Assembly (NCBI GenBank): GCA_947453585.1
Contig: CANGHQ010000108.1
Span: 1 to 6,455 of the forward strand
Length of the DNA: 6,455 nucleotides
Origin: Burkholderiales bacterium
GTDB taxonomy: Bacteria > Pseudomonadota > Gammaproteobacteria > Burkholderiales > Burkholderiaceae_C
Direction of reading: 5' to 3'
A program made the position numbers and the translations under genes. How positions within the stretch are numbered: position 1 is the first letter of the stretch; each line of letters opens with the position of its first letter. A model generated the notes under the pieces. The model did not search any database. It was not told the DNA's origin and saw only the letters and a list, made by a program, of their open reading frames with translations. This document shows positions 1 through 6,210 of the stretch, one piece after another.

Positions 1-888
1 GCGCCCATCAGCAAAGCCGCCACCTATGCGCTCATGGCCGCCTGCGATTTGGTGGTGGCCACCGGCTCGCAGGCCAATGTGCGCGCGGCCTATGCCAGCG
101 GCACGCCGGCCTTTGGCGTGGGCGCAGGCAACGTGGCAGGCATCGTGGACGAGACCGCCGACCTGGCACTGGCCGCCGAGCGCATCTCGCGGTCCAAAAC
201 CTTTGACAACGCCACCAGCTGCTCTTCTGAAAACAGCCTGGTGCTGCTGGACGCCGTGCGCGCTGCGGCAATAGCCGCCTTGCAAGCCCAAGGCGCGGTG
301 CTGCTCACCTCCGCACAAAAGCAGCAATTGCAAGCCGTAATGTGGCCGGACGGCAAACTGTCGCCAGCCGTGATCGGCCAAAACGCCACGGTGGTGGCGC
401 AGCGCGCAGGCCTCTTGGATGTCGCGGCGCTCAATCCCCGCATCTTGCTGGTCGAAGAAGACGGCGTGGGCGACGACCATCCTTTCTCAGGCGAAAAACT
501 CTGCCCCGTGCTCACGATTTATGGCGCGGCCGACTTTGACGCCGCTATTGCGCTGGTCGAGCGCATTTACACGCACCAAGGCGCCGGCCACTCGGTCGGT
601 TTGCACAGCGCCTTGCCCGCGCGCGCGCTGCGCCTGGGGCAAGAGCTGCCGGTCAGCCGCGTGATCGTGGACCAGGCGCATTGCATTGCAACGGGCGGCA
701 GCTTTGACAATGGCCTGCCGTTTTCGCTGTCCATGGGCTGCGGCACCTGGGGCAAAAACAATTTCTCAGACAACATGAACTACCGGCATTACCTGAACAT
801 CACCCGCATCTCGCGCCCGATTGCAGAGCGCATGCCCACCGAAGAGGCGATTTTTGGCAGCTACTTTGCCAAATTCGGCCGCGCATGA
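1..888 (+). CDS. sauS: CoA-acylating aldehyde dehydrogenase, probable sulfoacetaldehyde dehydrogenase SauS (5'-truncated)
   Basis: The reading frame is open from the first base, so the N-terminus lies outside the window; 295 residues are visible, probably about two thirds of the protein. The family reduces an acyl-CoA to an aldehyde with NAD(P)H in the cytoplasm; SauS converts sulfoacetyl-CoA to sulfoacetaldehyde. Visible features are the cofactor-region signature DLVVATGSQANVR followed by FGVGAGN, the active-site segment FDNATSCSSEN with the probable catalytic cysteine encoded at 220-222, a PFSGEKL segment, and a C-terminal GLPFSLSMGCGTWG stretch. These match my memory of Cupriavidus necator SauS more closely than EutE or AdhE. 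The stop overlaps the start of the downstream acyl-CoA ligase by four bases (ATGA), as expected for a sauS-sauT pair. An acylating dehydrogenase for another acid is possible, but the ligase partner favours sulfoacetate. The family is secure; the substrate is inferred. Confidence 0.8.
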   Translation, partial: APISKAATYALMAACDLVVATGSQANVRAAYASGTPAFGVGAGNVAGIVDETADLALAAERISRSKTFDNATSCSSENSLVLLDAVRAAAIAALQAQGAVLLTSAQKQQLQAVMWPDGKLSPAVIGQNATVVAQRAGLLDVAALNPRILLVEEDGVGDDHPFSGEKLCPVLTIYGAADFDAAIALVERIYTHQGAGHSVGLHSALPARALRLGQELPVSRVIVDQAHCIATGGSFDNGLPFSLSMGCGTWGKNNFSDNMNYRHYLNITRISRPIAERMPTEEAIFGSYFAKFGRA

Positions 889-2450
889 TCCGCCCTAGCG
901 TACCCCGCACTGTGCGTGCGCTGCTGGAACACCAGGGTCTGGTGCGGCCTTCAGCCGTATACGCGCTGGCCGTGCCCGCCGACCCCAGCGCTTCTAACGA
1001 GGCGCCCGCGCAAATCAGCTTTGCCGAGCTAGCGCGCAGCTGCCGCCAGGTGGCCACGCTCTTGTTGAGCCAAGGTTTGCAGCCGGGCGACACCGTGTCG
1101 CTGGTCATGCCCAATGGCCTGAACACCTTGCGCCTGTTGGTGGGCGCGCTGCACGGCGGCTGGTGCGTGAACCCGGTCAATTTGCTGAGCAGCGCCACGC
1201 AAATGGCCTATGTGCTGGAGCACAGCGACTGCAAACTCGTGGTCGCCAGCCCCGACTGGGCCGAGCGCGTGCGCCCCGTGCTGGCCACGCTGACACGCCC
1301 GGTTGCGCTCTTGGTGTGCAGCCCCGATTTCGACCCCGCACAAGACATCTTGCCCAGCGCCACCACCGACGTGCCCGAGCCCAGCCCCGACGCGCTGGCG
1401 CTGCTGATGTACACCTCGGGCACCACCGGCGTGCCCAAAGGTGTGATGCTCACGCAAGCCAACCTGGCTGCCAACGCCTTGTCCATCAGCACCGAGCACG
1501 CCCTCTCGCCGCGCGACCGGGTGCTGGCCGTGCTGCCGCTGTACCACATCAACGCCTTTGCCGTGACCATGCTCGCGCCCCTGGCCCACGGTGGCAGCTT
1601 GGCCATGCCGCCGCGGTTTTCGGCAGGCAGTTTTTGGCAGCAGGCCACGCAGTCGCGCTGTACTTGGATCAACGTGGTGCCGACCATGATTTCGTACTTG
1701 CTTGAAGGCGCGGCGCCACAGGCCGATGTGTCGGCCATCCGCTTTTGCCGCAGCGCATCAGCCGCGCTGCCGCCCGCGCATTTGCGCGCGTTTGAGACCC
1801 AATTTGGCATCGGCATCATCGAGACCATGGGCCTGACCGAAACCGTGGCGCCAGCCTTTTCTAACCCCTTGCATCCAGATGCGCGCAAGCTCGGCGCCGT
1901 GGGTCGGGCCTCAGGTTGCGAGGCGCGCGTGATCGACGCCGCGCTGCAAGCTGTGCCCGATGGCACGACCGGCGAGATCGCCATTCGCGGGCCGCAGGTG
2001 ATGCGCGGCTATTACAAAAATGAGGCCGCCACGGCGGCGAGCTTTACCCCCGACGGCTGGCTGCGCACCGGCGACCTGGGCCACCGCGACACTGACGGCT
2101 TTTTCTTTGTCACCGGGCGCATCAAAGAACTCATCATCAAGGGCGGCGAAAACATCGCCCCGCGCGAGATTGACGAGGCTCTGTTAAGCCACCCCGCCGT
2201 GCTGGACGCCGCCGCCGTAGGAATTGCAGACCCGCACTACGGCCAGGACATCATGGTTTGCGTGGTGCTGCGCGAAGGCCATACGGCAGACGAGCCCGCG
2301 CTGCGCGACTTTTGCAGCACGGCGCTTGGGCGCTACAAGACGCCCAAGGTGTTTCACTTTGTGCACGACCTGCCGCGCGGCCCCTCGGGCAAGGTGCAGC
2401 GCCTGAAGTTGCAAGACTGGGTGGCCCAGCACGCTGTTGCTGCTTCTTAG
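885..2450 (+). CDS. sauT: AMP-forming acyl-CoA ligase, probable sulfoacetate-CoA ligase SauT
   Basis: This 521-aa cytoplasmic enzyme of the ANL superfamily activates a carboxylic acid with ATP to an acyl-adenylate and then transfers it to CoA. All core motifs are intact: the phosphate loop YTSGTTGVPKG (residues 176-186), PLYHINAF (218-225), ETMGLTE (313-319), GWLRTGDLG (391-399) with the ATP-ribose aspartate D397, the hinge and A8 region GRIKELIIKGGENI (411-424), and the C-terminal GPSGKVQR with the probable adenylation lysine K503. The length is normal for the family. The start at 885 overlaps the upstream stop (ATGA); no strong Shine-Dalgarno is visible, so translational coupling is likely. 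Pairing with a SauS-like acylating dehydrogenase gives sulfoacetate to sulfoacetyl-CoA to sulfoacetaldehyde. A SauU-type transporter does not follow, unlike the published sauRSTU order. The enzyme class is certain; the substrate is inferred from context. Confidence 0.82.
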   Translation: MIRPSVPRTVRALLEHQGLVRPSAVYALAVPADPSASNEAPAQISFAELARSCRQVATLLLSQGLQPGDTVSLVMPNGLNTLRLLVGALHGGWCVNPVNLLSSATQMAYVLEHSDCKLVVASPDWAERVRPVLATLTRPVALLVCSPDFDPAQDILPSATTDVPEPSPDALALLMYTSGTTGVPKGVMLTQANLAANALSISTEHALSPRDRVLAVLPLYHINAFAVTMLAPLAHGGSLAMPPRFSAGSFWQQATQSRCTWINVVPTMISYLLEGAAPQADVSAIRFCRSASAALPPAHLRAFETQFGIGIIETMGLTETVAPAFSNPLHPDARKLGAVGRASGCEARVIDAALQAVPDGTTGEIAIRGPQVMRGYYKNEAATAASFTPDGWLRTGDLGHRDTDGFFFVTGRIKELIIKGGENIAPREIDEALLSHPAVLDAAAVGIADPHYGQDIMVCVVLREGHTADEPALRDFCSTALGRYKTPKVFHFVHDLPRGPSGKVQRLKLQDWVAQHAVAAS

Positions 2451-2477
2451 GGGGCGCTCTTTAAGGGCAACGCAATG

Positions 2478-2514
2478 GGGGCGCGTCTGCGCATAAACTG
2501 CGCGGCGCCGCCCC
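2478..2514. other. GC-rich potential stem-loop after sauT
   Basis: GGGGCG at 2478-2483 can pair with CGCCCC at 2509-2514, and an inner GCGC (2489-2492) with GCGC (2500-2503). It sits between the sauT stop and the next gene. It has no following T-run, so it is not a classical intrinsic terminator; it may attenuate read-through or be a chance product of high GC. Confidence 0.25.
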
Positions 2515-2561
2515 GACCAAGGCCGCGCGCCCGCCCATTAACTACCCGGACCGACCACGCC

Positions 2562-3011
2562 GTGAAACTCCGCCACCGCCTGCCTTTGCCGATCTTTTGC
2601 CTTGCCGCGCTGTGGCTGGCGCTGCTGCCCTGCGCGGCGCAGGCCAGCGCGCAACTGCAATGCATGTTTGAGGTCAATTCCGAAACCCATCACACCGTGC
2701 ATGGCGTCGCCACCGACCCGTACACCGTGGCGGCGGTGCCTATTGGCAACCGCTTCCGATTCAAGGCCATTTTGCTGGCCGCTGCACAAGATGCGGCGCA
2801 AGGTGCGCCCGCTGCGATTGAGAGCGTCAACCTCTACATCTACTACAACACCCGGCGCCAGCCCATGGTTATGCAACACACCCAATACCTGCAGCCCTTG
2901 CCGTTGCGCAACCCGGCGCCCGACGCGCTGACTGGCCGCGTGGCCGTGTATTCGCCATTGCTGGGCAAAGAGCTGCAATACCACTGCGCGCTGGCCGAGG
3001 TGGCGCCATGA
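2562..3011 (+). CDS. Small exported protein of unknown function with two cysteines
   Basis: The protein has 149 residues from a GTG start. I chose this start because it places a textbook signal peptide at the N-terminus: basic KLRHR, a hydrophobic core rich in L and A, and cleavage probably after AQA near residue 28. An in-frame ATG at 2475 would add 29 Arg/Pro-rich residues ahead of the signal and overlap a GC-rich stem-loop, so it is less likely. Neither start has a strong ribosome binding site. The mature part of about 120 residues looks beta-rich, with VNLYIYYNTRRQP in the middle and single cysteines near each end (C34 and C142) that could form a disulfide in the periplasm. I do not recognise a named family. 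Its stop overlaps the CapA-like start (ATGA), so the two are probably co-expressed and may act together in the envelope. Confidence 0.7.
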   Translation: MKLRHRLPLPIFCLAALWLALLPCAAQASAQLQCMFEVNSETHHTVHGVATDPYTVAAVPIGNRFRFKAILLAAAQDAAQGAPAAIESVNLYIYYNTRRQPMVMQHTQYLQPLPLRNPAPDALTGRVAVYSPLLGKELQYHCALAEVAP

Positions 3012-3985
3012 GCGCGCGTGGCTTCACTTGGCGCGCACAGCGCTTGCTTGCCGCCGCCGGGCTGCTCGGCGCCTGCCTGGCGGCGCAGGCTGGCGCAACC
3101 GAAGGATCAGCCGCGCCCGGCACGGGCACCGTCTCTATGATGGTGGTAGGCGACATCATGTTGGAAGACGGCCCAAGCCAAGCCATGCGCCGCGGACAAG
3201 ACCCGTTTGCGGGCTTTGCCACGCTTTTCAAAGAGGCCGACATTCGCATCGGCAACCTCGAATGCGTGGTGGCCACCATCGGCAGCCCTGAGGACGACAA
3301 GCCCAATGTGTTCCGCGTGCCGCCCAGCACGCTCAAATACGTCAAGCGCCACTTTGACGCCGTGGGCCTGGCCAACAACCACTCGGGCGACTACGGCCCG
3401 CAAGCCTTTGCGCAGATGCTGGGCTTGCTCAAAAAAGCGGGCTTGGGCGTGTATGGCGGCGGCCTGAACCTGACCGAGGCGCATACGCCCTGGATCGTGG
3501 AGCGCAAGGGCTTGCGCGTGGCGATTTTGGGCTACGACGAATTTCAGCCGCGCAGCTTTGAGGCCGACACCGATCGCCCCGGCGTGGCCTGGAGTGAAGA
3601 CGCGCAAGTGGTGCGCGACATCAAGGCCGCCCGTAGCCGCTGGAAGGCTGACGTGGTGATTCCCATCATGCACTGGGGCTGGGAAGACCCGGTGTCCAAC
3701 GCCCGCCAACGCCAGCTCGCTCGCACCATGATCGACGCCGGTGCCGACGCCGTCATCGGCGGCCACCCCCACCAGGTGCAAGACGCCGAGCGCTACAAAG
3801 GCAAACCGATTTTTTACAGCCTGGGCAACTTTGTGTTCGACGGATTCTCTGACCCCGTCAACAACCGCGGCTGGGCCCTGCGCCTAGAGTTGGACAAGAC
3901 CGGCGTGCGCAATGTTGAAGTGCACGTGGCGCAGATTGGGCCGAGAGGTTTGCCCAAGCCTGCGGGGACGGTGGCGGGGCCTTAA
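3008..3985 (+). CDS. Exported CapA-family protein (metallophosphatase-like fold)
   Basis: This 325-aa protein belongs to the family named after CapA of poly-gamma-glutamate capsule synthesis. Ordered family motifs are visible: VVGDIML (46-52), GNLEC (82-86), LANNHSGDYG (121-130), PIMHWGWE (219-226), GGHPHQVQ (251-258) and YSLGNFVFD (270-278); the D, N and H residues resemble metallophosphatase metal ligands. The N-terminus is a signal sequence. LGAC at 20-23 resembles a lipobox, so it may be a lipoprotein, although cleavage after AQA is also possible. A Shine-Dalgarno GAGG at 2997-3000 sits seven bases before the ATG, and the start overlaps the preceding stop. No capBC or pgs genes are nearby, so a capsule role should not be assumed; most proteobacterial members lack a tested function. 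Family assignment is firm, substrate unknown. Confidence 0.9.
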   Translation: MSARGFTWRAQRLLAAAGLLGACLAAQAGATEGSAAPGTGTVSMMVVGDIMLEDGPSQAMRRGQDPFAGFATLFKEADIRIGNLECVVATIGSPEDDKPNVFRVPPSTLKYVKRHFDAVGLANNHSGDYGPQAFAQMLGLLKKAGLGVYGGGLNLTEAHTPWIVERKGLRVAILGYDEFQPRSFEADTDRPGVAWSEDAQVVRDIKAARSRWKADVVIPIMHWGWEDPVSNARQRQLARTMIDAGADAVIGGHPHQVQDAERYKGKPIFYSLGNFVFDGFSDPVNNRGWALRLELDKTGVRNVEVHVAQIGPRGLPKPAGTVAGP

Positions 3986-3993
3986 GGGTTGTG

Positions 3994-4015
3994 GATTTGC
4001 ATCGCTAAGCAAATC
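3994..4015. promoter_or_regulatory. Inverted repeat upstream of the toxin-antitoxin module, candidate operator
   Basis: GATTTGC (3994-4000) and GCAAATC (4009-4015) form a perfect 7-bp inverted repeat around an 8-base spacer, just upstream of the -35 box of the antitoxin promoter. Ribbon-helix-helix antitoxins often repress their own operon by binding such repeats. It also lies 9 bases after the CapA stop, but without a T-run it is a poor intrinsic terminator. Confidence 0.4.
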
Positions 4016-4020
4016 GCCGG

Positions 4021-4049
4021 TTGCAAAAGGTTGCTTTGAGTTACATAAT
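4021..4049 (+). promoter_or_regulatory. Sigma-70-like promoter for the toxin-antitoxin operon
   Basis: TTGCAA (4021-4026) and CATAAT (4044-4049) are separated by 17 bases, matching the -35 and -10 consensus at four and five of six positions. The -10 box ends 27 bases before the antitoxin start. A short direct repeat, GGTTGC, occurs at 4019-4024 and 4029-4034 and could contribute to regulator binding. Confidence 0.5.
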
Positions 4050-4076
4050 GCGCCAACAATTTTAGCGGATGCCCTT

Positions 4077-4295
4077 ATGGCTGTTGCACTCAAACTCTCT
4101 GACGCGCTGGTGGAGGACGCCAAGGTGGTAGGCGCCGCCGAACACCGCTCGGTGCCCAAGCAAATCGAATACTGGGCGCGCATTGGCAAAGCCGTTTTAG
4201 AAAACCCGGACTTGCCTTTGCAAGTCATCCAAGACACCATGCTGTCGCTCGAAGAAGCCAAGGCGGGGCAATTGGCGCCATATTCATTCGGCTAG
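4077..4295 (+). CDS. ParD-like antitoxin of a type II toxin-antitoxin module
   Basis: This 72-aa protein resembles the ParD-like antitoxin family (PF11903 type). The N-terminal half fits a ribbon-helix-helix DNA-binding fold: a short strand VALKLSD, a helix from about residue 9 with VEDAKVVG, and the conserved-looking SVPKQIEYWARIGKAV (25-40). The acidic helix (EEAKAG) and the tail ending in APYSFG would contact and neutralise the toxin. The ATG at 4077 was chosen because it begins exactly where family similarity begins; the frame stays open further upstream but the extension is Arg-rich and runs back into the CapA gene and the promoter. The toxin starts four bases after its stop. Autoregulation through the upstream inverted repeat is likely but inferred. 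Confidence 0.82.
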   Translation: MAVALKLSDALVEDAKVVGAAEHRSVPKQIEYWARIGKAVLENPDLPLQVIQDTMLSLEEAKAGQLAPYSFG

Positions 4296-4299
4296 TCGC

Positions 4300-4587
4300 A
4301 TGGCCTTAGCCATTCTGGTCTCGCCCTCGTTTGCGCGAGTGGTTAAAAAACTTCATTCGCAAGGCAAAGCCGTGCTGGACGCCGCAGTCCAAGCCGTCGC
4401 CAGCGACCCCACGTTGGGCGAAGAAAAACGGGGCGACCTCAGCGGCGTGTTCGTCCACAAATTCAAACTCAACAAGCAAGAGACTTTGCTGGCCTACCGG
4501 CTGCAACCAGACAAGTTGGCGCCCGAGGCGCTGGTTTTGCTCGCGGTCGGGCCGCATGAAAACTTCTATGCGCAGATCATGCGCTGA
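4300..4587 (+). CDS. RelE/ParE-superfamily toxin
   Basis: This 95-aa protein has the length and motif order of RelE/ParE-fold toxins, probably the ParE-like group PF15781. An N-terminal helical part (FARVVKKLHSQGKAVLDAAV, residues 11-30) is followed by GDLSGVFVHKF (45-55), the core strand TLLAYR (62-67), the strand EALVLLAVG (76-84) and the typical ending GPHENFY (84-90). Family members either cleave mRNA at the ribosome or inhibit gyrase; the sequence does not decide which. It starts four bases after the antitoxin stop, so the two are translated from one message. The gene is intact, with no sign of inactivation. Both module genes keep moderately high GC, unlike the operon that follows. Confidence 0.85.
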   Translation: MALAILVSPSFARVVKKLHSQGKAVLDAAVQAVASDPTLGEEKRGDLSGVFVHKFKLNKQETLLAYRLQPDKLAPEALVLLAVGPHENFYAQIMR

Positions 4588-4750
4588 GGCATAGGTTGTG
4601 CGCTTCGTTTGCGGGCGCTGCGGCTGTGCTGTGACCACTTGCAACCCGAACCACAGATAGCGAAGGCACAAATCATTGATTGGCAAGCGGTCTTGCACGG
4701 GCGAAAGAAATTTCAACTTCGATGATCAAAGATGGCAGCACGCCGCCTCA

Positions 4751-4756
4751 TATAAT
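4751..4756 (+). promoter_or_regulatory. Consensus -10 box (TATAAT) for the nucleotidyltransferase operon
   Basis: A perfect TATAAT lies 45 bases before the chosen ATG, within the most AT-rich patch of the window (about 4748-4785). No good -35 box is found at 16-18 bases spacing, so the promoter may be weak or need an activator. It suggests the operon is transcribed independently of the toxin-antitoxin module. Confidence 0.45.
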
Positions 4757-4785
4757 TTACTAGTCAATAAAATAATCAAACTAAT

Positions 4786-4794
4786 GGGGAGAAG
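4786..4794 (+). promoter_or_regulatory. Ribosome binding site deciding the nucleotidyltransferase start
   Basis: GGGGAGAAG at 4786-4794 contains a GGAG core ten bases before the ATG at 4802. It supports that start over the in-frame ATGs at 4676 and 4784; the first lies upstream of the -10 box and the second overlaps the Shine-Dalgarno itself. Confidence 0.55.
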
Positions 4795-4801
4795 ATGTCG
4801 A

Positions 4802-5266
4802 ATGGCAAAAAAGCCTGATTACCCACCCTTACTGGCGCCGGGGTTGCATAGACTTACATTGCAGGGACTCTACGACCTTGCTGTGCTTCCTTTCCCTAGC
4901 GACGCCCAGCGCGCGGTGTTGTTTCAGAAGTTCAGGCTGTGGGAATCCGAGGTGAAGGCGTCAGGTATCAAAGCAACACTGTGGGTCGATGGTTCTTTTT
5001 TGACGCAAAAGCCTAGCCCCGAAGATGTGGATTGCGTCATATGGCGACCTCATTGGATAGACCTCGCCAACGATACGCCGACGAATCGAGCGGCCGTGTC
5101 GCGGTTATTTGATCATTCGTCGGCTAAGACGTTGTATGACCTAGATCTATATTTGGAAACCCCTCCCGCTGATCAACTCGTACACCGTGAGGCATACTGG
5201 AAAGGCTTTCTCGGCTATTGTCACGACCGAGTAACAGCGAAAGGCTTCGCAGAGGTGAATGTATGA
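4802..5266 (+). CDS. Minimal-nucleotidyltransferase-like protein (DUF6932-like)
   Basis: The protein has 154 residues. An N-terminal LAPGLHRLTLQGLYD (11-25) is followed by a helical stretch and then WVDGSFLTQKPSPEDVDCVIW (61-81). The GS motif (64-65) and the D-x-D pair (D75, D77) nine residues later form the signature of the Pol-beta/minimal nucleotidyltransferase fold, which moves a nucleotide from NTP to a protein, RNA or small molecule. LYDLDLYLE (111-119) could supply a third metal-binding acidic residue (D113 or D115). The layout matches my recollection of the uncharacterised DUF6932 proteins. It has its own -10 box and a good Shine-Dalgarno, and its stop overlaps the next gene (ATGA). 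GC is clearly lower than in the upstream genes, suggesting transfer. Such proteins occur as antitoxins or effectors in MNT-type modules; which role applies here is unknown. Confidence 0.75.
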   Translation: MAKKPDYPPLLAPGLHRLTLQGLYDLAVLPFPSDAQRAVLFQKFRLWESEVKASGIKATLWVDGSFLTQKPSPEDVDCVIWRPHWIDLANDTPTNRAAVSRLFDHSSAKTLYDLDLYLETPPADQLVHREAYWKGFLGYCHDRVTAKGFAEVNV

Positions 5267-6177
5267 GCAGCAAATTTCTTAGTGATCATGCTGGCGTGCT
5301 ATCGAAAAACGCTAAAGAGACGCGAGCGAGAGCGCAGTCTGAACCGACTGACTTCTTGCTTCAACTTGCGGCGAAAAATCAAGAGGACGCTGTGAATGCG
5401 ATTGAGCGTCATGTTGCCTTGGCTGAAGCGGAGGAAGTTGGCGAGTTGGTCGATCTGCGCCTTATTGGCCCACGCGCAAACGGTAGTATTTCATTGGATT
5501 GGTTTTTGGCAGCTATGGGCCCGCTGTCAAAAGCATTGAAACTAGCCGCTCACCGCTTGCGTTATGGGCATGATGCATCGCGTGGCGTTGGTTCGGATGT
5601 CGTGAGTGCGCTTAACTTGAAGTTGGCCGGCTTGGCTTATGGATCTACCCGCATTTTTGTCACCGGCAACGCGATGCCTGACATGACAGGCGAAAGCCTA
5701 TTGCAGGCGACTCTGACGCAAACGTTTCGTCTACTCAACTCCCAGCATGATGATTTTTATGATGCAGTGGATGCAGTTGGCGGAAAGTCAGCACATCAAT
5801 TGAGTGAGTTTATGAAGTCTTTAGACGATGCTGGCTTTGCAGCGCAATTCACATGGCAATCGCCGAAAGGTCGCCAGTATTGGGAAGGACGCCCTGAAGA
5901 GATCACACGAATACGTGCGCTTTTGGACACTTTAAGAGAGCCTGAAAGTTACGAAGAGGTTATCCAGGGACGTGTGGCGGGAATTACGGACACTGGGCGC
6001 CTAGACATTCGTACAGACGAAGGCAAGGTCTCTATACGGTTTCCATTGAAACTGACTGAGCAAGTTCAGCGATTAACCATTACTTCAGCGACTGAAGTCA
6101 AAGTTCAAACCGCTAGGTACTGGGATTCTGTTGAGAAGCGCGAAATCTTCAAGCGTCAGCTACTACAGGTTAAGTGA
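5263..6177 (+). CDS. Protein of unknown function, partner of the nucleotidyltransferase-like protein
   Basis: The protein has 304 residues and I cannot assign a family. The ATG at 5263 was chosen because it overlaps the upstream stop and has AGAGGTGA at 5251-5258; the in-frame ATG at 5218 lies inside the upstream gene without such a site. No signal peptide or membrane segment is visible, so it is probably cytoplasmic. The N-terminal 60 residues are charged and helical (acidic AEAEEVGE at 53-61). A middle part runs from LRLIGPRANGSISLDWF (66-82) through AHRLRYGHD (96-104) and LNLKLAGLAYGSTRIFV (117-133) to FYDAVDAVGG (165-174). The C-terminus (about 230-304) alternates strands with glycines, as in a small beta-barrel (GRVAGITDTGRLDIRT at 236-251), and ends in a basic segment EKREIFKRQ (291-299). 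It is probably co-translated with the nucleotidyltransferase-like protein, implying a shared function. Base composition is close to 50% GC. Confidence 0.72.
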   Translation: MSSKFLSDHAGVLSKNAKETRARAQSEPTDFLLQLAAKNQEDAVNAIERHVALAEAEEVGELVDLRLIGPRANGSISLDWFLAAMGPLSKALKLAAHRLRYGHDASRGVGSDVVSALNLKLAGLAYGSTRIFVTGNAMPDMTGESLLQATLTQTFRLLNSQHDDFYDAVDAVGGKSAHQLSEFMKSLDDAGFAAQFTWQSPKGRQYWEGRPEEITRIRALLDTLREPESYEEVIQGRVAGITDTGRLDIRTDEGKVSIRFPLKLTEQVQRLTITSATEVKVQTARYWDSVEKREIFKRQLLQVK

Positions 6178-6194
6178 GCGGCCACGGTCATCAG

Positions 6195-6210
6195 GTCGGC
6201 AACGGCCGAC
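6195..6210. terminator. Stem-loop after the operon, weak terminator candidate
   Basis: GTCGGC (6195-6200) and GCCGAC (6205-6210) form a perfect 6-bp stem with an AACG loop, 17 bases after the stop of the 304-aa gene. No T-run follows on either strand, so this is only a weak candidate for ending transcription between convergent genes. The rest of 6178-6323 holds no convincing gene. Confidence 0.3.

Noticed and set aside
1208..1984. Long open frame (258 codons) on the reverse strand inside sauT
   Set aside because: It lies fully antisense to an ANL ligase with all motifs intact; its product is low-complexity Ser/Ala/Arg-rich without a recognisable motif. High-GC coding DNA commonly gives such shadows.
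3107..3781. Open frame (224 codons) on the reverse strand inside the CapA-like gene
   Set aside because: The sense strand has every CapA-family motif; the antisense product is His/Ala/Val-rich and resembles no protein family I know.
3912..4076. N-terminal extension of the antitoxin back to an ATG at 3912
   Set aside because: The extension overlaps the CapA gene and the promoter, is Arg/Gly-rich, and family-like sequence begins only at the ATG at 4077.
5554..5571. Calling the 304-aa protein a HEPN toxin from its R-x4-H motif
   Set aside because: A single R-x4-H is easily met by chance, the context is atypical for HEPN proteins, and the rest of the protein shows no HEPN-like signature; kept only as a finding to test.
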